Assembly (NCBI GenBank): GCA_030694975.1
Contig: JAUYTU010000017.1
Location: forward strand, 1 to 64,000
Source of the DNA: Erysipelotrichaceae bacterium
Lineage (GTDB): Bacteria > Bacillota_I > Bacilli_A > Erysipelotrichales > Erysipelotrichaceae
DNA: 64,000 nt
Direction of reading: 5' to 3'
Under the pieces are notes generated by a model that was not told the DNA's origin, searched no databases, and saw only the letters and a program-made list of their open reading frames with translations. A program made the translations under genes and the position numbers. This document shows, one piece after another, positions 45,170-53,506 of the stretch (positions are counted from its first letter, which is position 1; each line of letters starts with the position of its first letter).

Positions 45170-45302
45170 TTGGTTATCCCCTTATCTCTATCTCTGATTT
45201 TACACGGTGAATGAACAAATGTCATCCCAATTTCATCCGAGTATATACACAATCATCCTTAAAGATGTTATAGTGAAATCGCAACATGGAGACGTGAAAT
45301 AA

Positions 45303-46655
45303 ATGAAAATCAGAGTTAATATGCTTTCAAGTGCGGATGCTGTTGAAGGCCAAGGTGTCGGCAGTGCTTATTTAGAACTTATCAGTTTGTTGAAAGAAGA
45401 AGCTTATCACGCCCTCGATTTAACAATTAATGAATCCGGTTATTTTGATATCAACCATATTCATACCATTGACCCCATGAATTTTTACAAAGTCAAAATG
45501 CATAAAGGCGCTAATATTATGGCTGTTCATTTCCTTCCTCATACGTTAGAAGGTTCCATCGATTTGCCAAGATTCATCTTTGCCGGGTTAAAACACTATA
45601 TTGTTGATTTTTATAAAAGTGCAGATTATCTGGTGGTCGTCAATCCGATTTTCATCAAAGAATTAATTCAATTAGGTATTCCGGAAAGTCGGATCAAGTA
45701 TATTCCTAATTATGTTTCAAAGCAGAAATTCTATGCTTATGCTGATCAAAGACGTGATGAAGTTCGGGCGAAGTACAACGTCTCGAAAGAAGATTTTGTG
45801 GTTATCGGTGTCGGACAGGTCCAAATGCGAAAAGGTGTCGTGGATTTTGTTGAGGTGGCGAAACAATGTCCGGAAGTTAAGTTTTTGTGGTGTGGCGGAT
45901 TCTCGTTTGGAGCAATCACCGATGGGTACCATGAACTGAAAAATGTCATGGAAAATCACCCGGAGAATGTTCAGTTTTTAGGCATCATTCCTCGTGAAGA
46001 TATGAATGATATTTACAATGTAAGTGATGTTTTATTCATGCCATCTTATAACGAACTGTTTCCGATGGCAATTTTGGAGGCGTGTAACTTGCACAAGCCC
46101 TTATTGTTGAGAAATTTGGATTTATATGAAGATATTTTGTTTGATTCATATTTGAAAGCTGAGAATAATGAGGCATTTGCTAAGATTCTATGTGATTTAA
46201 GGAAGGACTTTGACTTCAATCAACAAGCCATGGCATACTCGCAGAAGATAAGCACGTACTACTCCAAGGAACATGTTTTGAAACAATGGTTGGATTTTTA
46301 CCATCAGGTGTATGAAAATTCGTATTCAGATATCAAGACTGTTAAAGTTGATTCAGAGGACTTTGATAAGATTCTTTGCAAGAAAAAACAGATGTTGATA
46401 CTCGATGAAAAGCATTATGCAAGCAGTGTGTTTATCAAGGATCAACCCTTTTCAATCTTGCATCGATTCAATAAAGATCGGGTAATCAGTGTAAAAATCG
46501 TTGATTTTGAGGAGTTCAATTATCTTGATGAGGAAACAGCTTTGGATATTCTCATTAAAAATCAGGATAAACTTAATCTTTCCGCTAAAGATATGTTTAA
46601 GTTTAGTAAAAAGAAAAATTTCGCACTTTTAGAATTTGGTTCAATTACAGAATAA
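45303..46655 (+). CDS. GT4 glycosyltransferase, likely glycolipid synthase
   Basis: A 450-residue GT-B enzyme of family GT4. The C-terminal donor domain has VIGVGQVQMRKGVVDF, then the EX7E-type motif NELFPMAILEACNLHKP near 265-285. The N-terminus NMLSSADAVEGQGVGSAY resembles Gram-positive diacylglycerol glycosyltransferases that make diglycosyl lipid anchors (inference). Residues from about 345 onwards are an extra 105-residue segment not needed for a GT-B fold; with DFDKILCKKKQMLILDE and VISVKIVDFEEFNYLDEE it looks like an ASCH/PUA-type fold. The gene is monocistronic. Confidence 0.8.
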   Translation: MKIRVNMLSSADAVEGQGVGSAYLELISLLKEEAYHALDLTINESGYFDINHIHTIDPMNFYKVKMHKGANIMAVHFLPHTLEGSIDLPRFIFAGLKHYIVDFYKSADYLVVVNPIFIKELIQLGIPESRIKYIPNYVSKQKFYAYADQRRDEVRAKYNVSKEDFVVIGVGQVQMRKGVVDFVEVAKQCPEVKFLWCGGFSFGAITDGYHELKNVMENHPENVQFLGIIPREDMNDIYNVSDVLFMPSYNELFPMAILEACNLHKPLLLRNLDLYEDILFDSYLKAENNEAFAKILCDLRKDFDFNQQAMAYSQKISTYYSKEHVLKQWLDFYHQVYENSYSDIKTVKVDSEDFDKILCKKKQMLILDEKHYASSVFIKDQPFSILHRFNKDRVISVKIVDFEEFNYLDEETALDILIKNQDKLNLSAKDMFKFSKKKNFALLEFGSITE

Positions 46656-46657
46656 TG

Positions 46658-46678
46658 ACCGCGCAAGCGGTTTTCTTT
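46658..46678 (+). terminator. Terminator of the glycosyltransferase gene
   Basis: ACCGC and GCGGT arms around GCAA (46658-46671), followed by TTTCTTTT. Confidence 0.8.
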
Positions 46679-46741
46679 TGGGCAAAGAAATCCAAAGCTG
46701 AATCACGATATGGTATACTCAGATGGAAATGAGGGATTCTG

Positions 46742-47221
46742 ATGATTGCTGAATCGATAAAATTATTAAAAACCAAAAAACTGATGGTTCAAGGATTACT
46801 ATTCTTTACCTTCTTTATGGTTATATATACAATGATTGACGGATTTAATTTGAGTTATGCGGCCATGTCGCAAGAATACGGATCTTATCTGGTTGCTACT
46901 AACATTATTTTAAATATAGCGATGGCATCTCTAAGTGCATTATTATTAAACTTAAGCACAGCGATGGCTTCCTTAAAAGGCAAAGACAGCAAAGGTTCGA
47001 ATCTTAGCTTCGTATCCGTCTTGTTTGGAATATTAACCTATGGATGTACACCTTGTGTTATTGCTTTCTTTGCTAGTGTGGGAATTGCCTTTTCGGTCAT
47101 AGCCTTACCTCTAGCAGGGCTTCCCTATAAATTGATATCGCTATTGCTCGTCGTCATCGGAATTATTTGGACTCTTCGCGAAATCAAGTTCGGACAATGC
47201 AAAGTTAATTATTCAAACTGA
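46742..47221 (+). CDS. Membrane protein with CxxC in a helix
   Basis: A 159-residue protein with four hydrophobic helices (about 16-34, 47-72, 87-105 and 110-150). The motif TYGCTPCVIAFFASVG places a CxxC with Pro at the start of a helix, similar in style to membrane thiol relays, but there is no match to CcdA that I can see. The ribosome-binding site is GAGGG. Function unknown. Confidence 0.65.
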   Translation: MIAESIKLLKTKKLMVQGLLFFTFFMVIYTMIDGFNLSYAAMSQEYGSYLVATNIILNIAMASLSALLLNLSTAMASLKGKDSKGSNLSFVSVLFGILTYGCTPCVIAFFASVGIAFSVIALPLAGLPYKLISLLLVVIGIIWTLREIKFGQCKVNYSN

Positions 47222-47244
47222 AACCACTTGGAAGTGGTTTTTTT
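47221..47244 (+). terminator. Terminator
   Basis: AAACCACTT (47221-47229) pairs with AAGTGGTTT (47232-47240), followed by TTTT. Confidence 0.82.
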
Positions 47245-47296
47245 ACGTTGACTAAATCATTTGATTTTTCTATACTTACATCAACGAGGTCACTAT

Positions 47297-47836
47297 ATGA
47301 AGATTAAAAAGGAAATCATCGCAAACAACGTTATATTACGATTAATCAATGTTGATGATAAGGAAGCCTATTATAATGCCGGATTTAAAACAATGGATGA
47401 GCAATCCAGGCATTTCACTCAGACCAAGCATGTTTATAGTCAACACCAGATATATGAATATGTTGATCGGATTGTGGAGGATGAAACTCGCTATGATTTC
47501 TTAATCATTGATTTGAATCATCAGATCTGTGGTGAGTCTGTCCTCAATGAAATTGATTGGGATAAGCGTAGCGCAAACTATCGAATTGCTTTGTTTGATC
47601 ATGAAAATTTTGGTAAAGGTGTCGGTAGCGCTTCTGTAAAACTCACAGTTCAATTTGGATTTAAAGAACTTGGATTAGATCGTGTAGAATTGGAAGTGTT
47701 CGACTTTAATGAAAGAGCCATTAAATCTTACTTAAAAGCCGGGTTTCAGGTTGAGAGTATTGAAAACGAAGTACAGCTGTTGGATGGCACTTCAGGCAAA
47801 ATAATTAAAATGAGCATAACAAAAAACAGTTTATAG
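47297..47836 (+). CDS. GNAT family N-acetyltransferase
   Basis: A 179-residue acetyltransferase of the RimJ/RimL-like type: VILRLINVDDKEAYYN at the start, IALFDHENFGKGVGSASVKL as the acetyl-CoA pyrophosphate loop and LDRVELEVFDFNERAIKSYLKAGFQ near the end. The start at 47297 removes 12 residues that would lie inside the preceding terminator region. The acceptor, an amino group of a protein or small molecule, is unknown. Confidence 0.88.
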   Translation: MKIKKEIIANNVILRLINVDDKEAYYNAGFKTMDEQSRHFTQTKHVYSQHQIYEYVDRIVEDETRYDFLIIDLNHQICGESVLNEIDWDKRSANYRIALFDHENFGKGVGSASVKLTVQFGFKELGLDRVELEVFDFNERAIKSYLKAGFQVESIENEVQLLDGTSGKIIKMSITKNSL

Positions 47837-47844
47837 CTTAAAGG

Positions 47845-47870
47845 AAAAAGTCACTTTATAGTGACTTTTT
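47845..47870. terminator. Bidirectional terminator
   Basis: AAAAAGTCACT (47845-47855) pairs with AGTGACTTTTT (47860-47870) between the converging acetyltransferase gene and the NQR operon. Confidence 0.88.
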
Positions 47871-47871
47871 G

Positions 47872-48957
47872 TTAGGAGAATTTATCGAAGAATACATGTT
47901 CATCTTGAATGTCATGTTTTTGTAACACTTTGATACATGCATTGATCATCCCTGGTGAACCGCACAAATAAGCTTCTGCTTCTTTTAAATCTCCGGTCAT
48001 CCGATCGACTACATCGGTAATCAAACCCACTTCTCCGGTCCAGTTTTCTTCAGGTTTTGGATCAGATAATGCCGGAATATATGTGAAATTCGGAAACTCT
48101 TCGGAGAGTTTGACAAACTCTTCGGTATAAAACAAATCTTTCGTCGTTCTTGCCCCAAAGAAATACTTAACCTTGCGTGGCATCCCTTGGTCTCTCAGAT
48201 ATTGCACGATGGAGCGAATCGGTGCTTTACCGGAACCTCCGGCGATACAGATCATATCGCGATCAGAATCTTCCTGTAGATAGAAGTGACCAAAAGGTCC
48301 GGTAACGATGATTGTATCACCCAGTTCCAAAGCTTTATGGACGAACGTTGTTGCCTGACCATTGGGGACCATCCGGATGATCATTTCAAGATGTTCCTTA
48401 TCCTTTGGATTAGAGGCCATCGAATAAGCACGAATGACTTCGATGCCCGGAACACGGATTTGTGCATATTGACCCGGTTTGAAATCGATCTGTTCGCCTT
48501 CTTTCAATTTAAAGCGAACCAATTTAATGTCATAGGTGAGATCTTCAATATAATCAACGACAGTTTCATATTCCTTAGCGTTTAACAACACTTCCGGAAT
48601 TTCGATTTTCATATCGCCGCGAACTTTTACCTGGCACGACAACCGTACTCCGCTGTCTCGTTCTTCTTGGCTGAGAAAGGGATCTTCGGTTGGCTTGATC
48701 TCGCCATCACCCCCTTCGATCAATCGGAATTTACACATTCCGCACGTCGCCTTGCCGCCACAAGCCGATGGTAAAAAGATTTTATTTTGATTGAGTGAAA
48801 CCAATACACTCTCATCACCCGAGACGGGAAATTTAGTGTCTTGATTGACAGTGATCATTTTCTCACCACTTCCACCCATTAGTTTATCCACTAATATCAA
48901 AATAAAGGTAATCGTTAATAGTATTCCAATCAGTACGATTGGTACGTAAATATTCAT
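47872..48957 (-). CDS. nqrF: Na+-translocating NADH:quinone reductase subunit F
   Basis: A 361-residue NADH dehydrogenase subunit. One N-terminal membrane helix (4-24) is followed by a 2Fe-2S ferredoxin domain with Cys66, Cys72, Cys75 and Cys108. A ferredoxin-NADP reductase-like part has RAYSMASNP for FAD and CIAGGSGKAPIRSIVQYL plus FFGARTTKDLFY and YLCGSPGMI for NADH. Somewhat shorter than the roughly 400 residues of the Vibrio protein. It marks the complex as NQR, since RNF has RnfB instead. It is last in the operon. Confidence 0.92.
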   Translation of the reverse strand: MNIYVPIVLIGILLTITFILILVDKLMGGSGEKMITVNQDTKFPVSGDESVLVSLNQNKIFLPSACGGKATCGMCKFRLIEGGDGEIKPTEDPFLSQEERDSGVRLSCQVKVRGDMKIEIPEVLLNAKEYETVVDYIEDLTYDIKLVRFKLKEGEQIDFKPGQYAQIRVPGIEVIRAYSMASNPKDKEHLEMIIRMVPNGQATTFVHKALELGDTIIVTGPFGHFYLQEDSDRDMICIAGGSGKAPIRSIVQYLRDQGMPRKVKYFFGARTTKDLFYTEEFVKLSEEFPNFTYIPALSDPKPEENWTGEVGLITDVVDRMTGDLKEAEAYLCGSPGMINACIKVLQKHDIQDEHVFFDKFS

Positions 48958-48966
48958 GCGAACCTC

Positions 48967-49545
48967 CTAAAAGCTCAGCCCGGTAAATCCTAGAAACGCA
49001 AGTGACAGGATTCCGAGAATGATGAATACGATTCCCTTACCAACCAAGCCGCGCGGTACATCACTTTGGATGGCTGCCATTTTCTCGCGGACACCGGCAA
49101 CGATGATGATAGCCATCATCCAGCCCAATGAAGATGCAAATGAGAAGGTTGCGGTTTGAAGGAAATTGTAATTACGATTGACAAAGAATAGCGATACAGC
49201 CAAAACCACGCAGTTAACGGTGATTAATGGCAAGAAGATACCGAAGGAAGAATAGACTTTCGGTAAGTATTTTTCAATAAAGATTTCAAGAATTTGAACG
49301 GTTGCGGCGATGGTGATGATAAACACCAACAACGCCAAATTTGTTGTATTCGTTGCTTTTAACAGCAAATAAATCGGATAGTTAATAATACCGGTTAATG
49401 TAACCACGATAACAACAGCAATCCCCATGCCTTTGGCATTTTTAACATTGGTAGAAATGGCGATCAACGGACACATACCCAAAATAAAGGTAAAGGCGAT
49501 ATTGTTATTAAGTAATGATGAAACAAAGAGATCAGTTAAGTTCAT
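48967..49545 (-). CDS. nqrE: Na+-NQR subunit E
   Basis: A 192-residue membrane protein of the NqrE/RnfA family, six helices. The conserved Cys residues that bind the intramembrane 2Fe-2S cluster together with NqrD are seen in FILGMCPLIAIST (Cys24 or so) and LITVNCVVLAVSLF. It ends 9 nt before nqrF. Confidence 0.92.
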   Translation of the reverse strand: MNLTDLFVSSLLNNNIAFTFILGMCPLIAISTNVKNAKGMGIAVVIVVTLTGIINYPIYLLLKATNTTNLALLVFIITIAATVQILEIFIEKYLPKVYSSFGIFLPLITVNCVVLAVSLFFVNRNYNFLQTATFSFASSLGWMMAIIIVAGVREKMAAIQSDVPRGLVGKGIVFIILGILSLAFLGFTGLSF

Positions 49546-49556
49546 ATCGATCCTCC

Positions 49557-50180
49557 TTAAACAGTTTCATAATAGTGGATCCATTCGCGGATCAACCATA
49601 TGAACAACCCTAGAACAAAGAAGCCACCCGGAGCTAAAGCCATAACCGCCCATGTCGGGAAGGTGACTGGCATGATTTGAATGTTTAACAAAGTTCCGAA
49701 GGCTAACAATTCGCGGACAACCGATACCATTAGTAATACAAAGGTATAGCCCATGCCACTGGCAAATCCATCGATCAATGAGTAACGCACCGGATTACGG
49801 ACAGCGAAGGCTTCCGCGCGTCCCATAACAATACAGTTCGTGATGATTAAGCCGACATAAGCACCTAACGCTTTACTGATGGCCGGGAAATAAGCGGCTA
49901 AGAACATTTGTACAGCAATAACAAAGGTAGAGATGATGACCATGTAGGTAACCATCCGAACTTTGGGAGGAATAAAATTGCGTATAGCGGCAACGGCTGC
50001 GGAGCTGGCCATAACGACAAAGGTCACACCCAATCCCATCGCAATTGCATTTTCTACTTTATTGGTGACGGCAAGTGAACTGCAAATCCCCAACACGGCC
50101 ACAACGACCGGATTGTTGCGGGATATACCGTCTTTCATGATGTTATACCATTTGGTATATCTTAATCGGATAAGTTTCAT
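49557..50180 (-). CDS. nqrD: Na+-NQR subunit D
   Basis: A 207-residue membrane protein of the NqrD/RnfE family with six helices. GICSSLAVTNKVENAIAMG and LIITNCIVMGRAEAFA hold the two Cys of the shared intramembrane 2Fe-2S cluster. NPVVVAVLGICS at the N-terminus is typical. The start at 50180 follows GGAGAG. Confidence 0.92.
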   Translation of the reverse strand: MKLIRLRYTKWYNIMKDGISRNNPVVVAVLGICSSLAVTNKVENAIAMGLGVTFVVMASSAAVAAIRNFIPPKVRMVTYMVIISTFVIAVQMFLAAYFPAISKALGAYVGLIITNCIVMGRAEAFAVRNPVRYSLIDGFASGMGYTFVLLMVSVVRELLAFGTLLNIQIMPVTFPTWAVMALAPGGFFVLGLFIWLIREWIHYYETV

Positions 50181-50181
50181 G

Positions 50182-50769
50182 TTACTCTCCTAACTGTGCT
50201 AAAGCACTGACACGCTCAGCATAATTGTCATTGAGCATTTGTTCAAAAGCCTTAGACGTGCGAGTCGCACCTGTGATACTGTCGACCTCATTGGGTTTAT
50301 TCGCTGCAGAGTCAGGAATGTTGACCTCAATTTTCGGAACGATCATGATTCCCACATATTTCGCCAAATATTTCAAATCTGCGACTACACCACCTAATCC
50401 CGGTGTTTCTTCCTGTTGCATGATTCGAATCTGACGAATCGTTTCCTTATCATTCTCCAATGTAATAATCCCAATGATCGGACCCCAGACTCCACCACCG
50501 CTAAATTGATAACTTACGCGGCCGGAGCTTTTTTCAACATAAAACGTATATTCTCCAACTTTTTCAGTTTCGATGTTTTCATCAAAAACCGCCGAGATAT
50601 TACCGGTATTAAACGATATATCATTGGCGCTTAATACAATTGATTTAAGTTCGTTGGCTGCGTTGGCATCAATCAAAGGACGAGTCCAGACTTCCATACC
50701 TACAAAAACGACTGATGTCAATGTTCCTAAAATCAAAATGAACCACACCATATTTAAGTAACGTTTCAT
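50182..50769 (-). CDS. nqrC: Na+-NQR subunit C (FMN-binding)
   Basis: A 195-residue protein with one N-terminal membrane helix and an extracytoplasmic FMN domain. SITGATRTS at 164-172 is the flavinylation motif; Thr169 should carry FMN through a phosphoester bond added by ApbE, whose gene is not in the window. The length is nearer to RnfG (about 200) than to Vibrio NqrC (about 257). The start overlaps the upstream gene by 4 nt. Confidence 0.9.
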   Translation of the reverse strand: MKRYLNMVWFILILGTLTSVVFVGMEVWTRPLIDANAANELKSIVLSANDISFNTGNISAVFDENIETEKVGEYTFYVEKSSGRVSYQFSGGGVWGPIIGIITLENDKETIRQIRIMQQEETPGLGGVVADLKYLAKYVGIMIVPKIEVNIPDSAANKPNEVDSITGATRTSKAFEQMLNDNYAERVSALAQLGE

Positions 50770-51692
50770 TGAGTTACCTCCGAGAATTTTCGATTAATTT
50801 TCATACTGTCAATAATCGGGGCAAGTGCATTCATAATAATGACCGCAAATACGACGCCTTCAGGGAAAGTTGCGAAATTGCGGATAATAACCGTAATCAA
50901 GCCGATTCCAATGCCGTAAATAATTTTGGAATAAGGATATTTAGGTGCTGTTGAAGCATCTGAAACTAAGAAGAATGCCGCAAACATGGCTCCACCTACC
51001 AATATTGAAAGAAGTGGATCTCTAAATTTCTCCGGCGATAACAATCCGCCGAGAAAGTTTACGATAAATACGGTTGCCAAAAATGACAACGGCGCTTTCC
51101 AATCAATGATTTTCAGAACTATTAATAATAGTCCAAGGACAATAATGCCCAATCGGAATGTTTCACCAATTGCTCCCGGTACGTTCCCCAATAGTAAATC
51201 TGTTATAGAGTATGGAAACTCAAGCGCTCGATTCAGTGTTATTAATGGCGTAGCAGTTGCAACGACATCCTCTGTAATCGGATTTAACCATTTGGTCAGC
51301 ATAGCGGGAGGGAAAGCAAAATAAAGAAACAGAATTCCGACGACGGATGGATGGAACACATTTTTTCCTAATCCGCCGAAGATGGCTTTTCCAAAGAATA
51401 CACCAAAGGTCGAGCCGATGGCAGCCATCCACCAGGTTGCTGTTGGTGGCATCATTAAGGAAAAAATCAACGGAACAATGATCCATGAATTCTCAATGGA
51501 TTTCTTGCGAACCTTAGCAAATAAAATTTCGACTAAGTAGGCAAAGACTGTGGATACAGCTGTAATCAGTAATACATTTAATCCAAAGATATACGTAGCA
51601 TAAAGCAGGAGTACCCCGAGTGCAGAAGTGAAGATGATCAGATTTTTCTGAGACATCACAACATTAGGGTTTGAGGATTGAATTAAAGTCAT
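50766..51692 (-). CDS. nqrB: NqrB/RnfD family membrane subunit
   Basis: A 308-residue membrane subunit, first gene of the operon. VATATPLITLNR (counted from 51692, about 144-155) is the covalent FMN site with Thr in TPL. FHPSVVGILFLYFAFP and LVGGAMFAAFFLVSDASTAP-like segments (here ILVGGAMFAAFFLVSD) are family marks. The start at 51692 has GGTGATC upstream; a longer frame to 51782 lacks a ribosome-binding site. The short N-terminus resembles RnfD, not NqrB of Vibrio, which has an added helix region. NqrA is absent. Confidence 0.87.
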   Translation of the reverse strand: MTLIQSSNPNVVMSQKNLIIFTSALGVLLLYATYIFGLNVLLITAVSTVFAYLVEILFAKVRKKSIENSWIIVPLIFSLMMPPTATWWMAAIGSTFGVFFGKAIFGGLGKNVFHPSVVGILFLYFAFPPAMLTKWLNPITEDVVATATPLITLNRALEFPYSITDLLLGNVPGAIGETFRLGIIVLGLLLIVLKIIDWKAPLSFLATVFIVNFLGGLLSPEKFRDPLLSILVGGAMFAAFFLVSDASTAPKYPYSKIIYGIGIGLITVIIRNFATFPEGVVFAVIIMNALAPIIDSMKINRKFSEVTQ

Positions 51693-52037
51693 TGGATCAC
51701 CACTTTCTAATATGAGCTTTTTCTTATGGTCAGAATATCTTTCCCGAATATTCGATTTGAGTATATCACATCCTTTTGTCATATTTAAGTGATATACATT
51801 ATCGATTGTGATGATAAAAAACCTACTAAATAGTGCAATTTCTTGATATTTTCACAATGTCGGTTTTATTCATTCACAAAGTCAAAAAAAGATGCCGAAA
51901 CTGTGAATCAATCGGTCAATCGCGTGATATTTTTCGATGTTTAATCATTCTATATCAATATTGTAACGGAAAACACTATTTTTTGATAGTAATTTGTTGG
52001 TTTGAAAATTGAAGGGAAAACCTATTTTCACAAAAAA
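51693..52037. promoter_or_regulatory. NQR upstream region with 22-bp-spaced direct repeat
   Basis: An AT-rich stretch without an open frame. The 11-mer TTCACAATGTC (51851-51861) and TTCACAAAGTC (51873-51883) recur at 22-bp spacing, two helical turns. The same 11-mer as the second copy is found at 28281-28291 in the feo promoter. The halves resemble TTCACAA half-sites of Rex-like redox regulators (inference), though no full palindrome is visible. Confidence 0.4.
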
Positions 52038-52054
52038 AGACCGCAATGCGGTCT
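52038..52054 (-). terminator. Terminator of the amino-acid ABC operon
   Basis: AGACCGC (52038-52044) and GCGGTCT (52048-52054) around AAT, followed by T7 on the minus strand; it overlaps the stop codon. Confidence 0.85.
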
Positions 52055-52772
52055 ACTCCATAACAAATTCTACAAATTTCTTTAGTGAGTCGGTTTGAGG
52101 TTTTTCTAAGATTGAAACAGGTCCATGCTCTACGATTCGACCATCCTCCATAAACAATATGTAGTCAGCGGCTTTTTTAGCAAATCCCAACTCATGAGTA
52201 ACTATGACAAATCGCATGTTCTTTTCACGTAGTTTCAAAACGGTTCGAAGTACTTCGCGGGCAAGAATCGGATCGAGTGAAGAGGTCGGTTCATCGAGAA
52301 ACATAACTTCCGGGGATATGGCCAGACTGCGAATGATGGATACACGTTGTGCTTGTCCTCCGGATAATTGGATGGGTTTTTTGTTCATGTGCTCGACAAG
52401 TTCAAACTGTGTAAGTAAATCGATGGCAATCTGCTTAGCTTCTTCCGGAGTTTTATTATGAACTTTCTCAAGAACGAGTGTGATATTCCTAAGCGCAGTT
52501 AAATGGGGGAACAGATTGTGAGACTGAAAAACAAACCCGATTTTTTTATAGTATTCTTTAGCTTCCGTATGGATGACATCAATATCATTGATATGAATAT
52601 CACCGCTGTCAGGATCTTCGATTTTGGACATCAGTCGTAATAACGTCGATTTCCCAGCTCCACTGGGACCGATGATCGCAATGGCTTCCGCATGTTCGAG
52701 TTTGAGGGTTAAATCTTGTAGAATAGCTTTTCCATTGTAGGAATGATTGATGTTGCTTAAGTTAATTTTCAT
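52053..52772 (-). CDS. Amino-acid ABC transporter ATPase
   Basis: A 239-residue ATPase of the GlnQ/HisP type: Walker A GPSGAGKSTLLR, Q-loop VFQSHNLFPHLT, signature LSGGQAQRVSIIR, Walker B VMFLDEPTSSLD and switch VTHELGFA. The FPHLTALRNI segment is typical of polar amino-acid importers. It overlaps the permease gene by 4 nt. Signature LSGGQAQR instead of LSGGQQQR is a small variation. Confidence 0.93.
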   Translation of the reverse strand: MKINLSNINHSYNGKAILQDLTLKLEHAEAIAIIGPSGAGKSTLLRLMSKIEDPDSGDIHINDIDVIHTEAKEYYKKIGFVFQSHNLFPHLTALRNITLVLEKVHNKTPEEAKQIAIDLLTQFELVEHMNKKPIQLSGGQAQRVSIIRSLAISPEVMFLDEPTSSLDPILAREVLRTVLKLREKNMRFVIVTHELGFAKKAADYILFMEDGRIVEHGPVSILEKPQTDSLKKFVEFVME

Positions 52773-53506
52773 GCGGACACCTTCTTTTCAATCCACCGTG
52801 ACAATGCGACCAGCGGAATGGTCATGAGCAAGTAGGTCACAAACATTAACAGATATCCTTCTACGTAGAGTAGAAGGTTCGCTTGAATGCGATCGATTTG
52901 AAAATACAGTTCTTTTACGCCAATGACACTGAGTAAACTGCTTCCTTTGATGATGAACGTAAGATTACCGATTAGTGGCGGAAAAATTACTTTCAATATT
53001 TGGGGTATAATAATATAGCGATAGGCTTGGGATTTGGTAAAGCCAAGCACTTGAATCGCTTGATATTGATTGGCATCGATGGATTCCATCGCACCAAGTA
53101 AGACACTTTTCATGTAGGGGGCCATGTATAAACTGAATGCCAAAATTCCTACGTTTAAGCGATTGCTTATTCCCATCGGTATGGCGATGAAGTAGTACAT
53201 GGCAATGATAAATACGATCAATGGCGAGCCGAAGACGATTTCTTCGAAAATTCGGCCGATGTAGCGGAAGAATGGTAATTTGGATACGGATGCCAAGTAC
53301 AGTACAAATCCGGTGAACACGCTGAAGAAGAGCGAGGCTAAACTGATATAAAGCGTCAAAAGCCAGCTCTGGAAAATTTCCGGACCGGCTGGCCATAGAC
53401 GTGTCATATCAAAGTTTTCTTTTCCTGGGTAAGAGTAGGCGATAAAGAAGATTAATAATCCATATAGCGCCAGTGCTAGCAGGAAATGAATACTTTTTTT
53501 AATCAT
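52769..53506 (-). CDS. Amino-acid ABC transporter permease
   Basis: A 245-residue inner-membrane permease of the HisM/GlnP type with five to six helices. The EAA coupling loop is AIQVLGFTKSQAYRYIIIPQILKVIFPP, recognised from ALGxxxxxAxxxIxxPQ. GSPLIVFIIAMYYF is also typical. Overlaps the binding-protein gene by 8 nt and the ATPase gene by 4 nt. Confidence 0.92.
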   Translation of the reverse strand: MIKKSIHFLLALALYGLLIFFIAYSYPGKENFDMTRLWPAGPEIFQSWLLTLYISLASLFFSVFTGFVLYLASVSKLPFFRYIGRIFEEIVFGSPLIVFIIAMYYFIAIPMGISNRLNVGILAFSLYMAPYMKSVLLGAMESIDANQYQAIQVLGFTKSQAYRYIIIPQILKVIFPPLIGNLTFIIKGSSLLSVIGVKELYFQIDRIQANLLLYVEGYLLMFVTYLLMTIPLVALSRWIEKKVSA

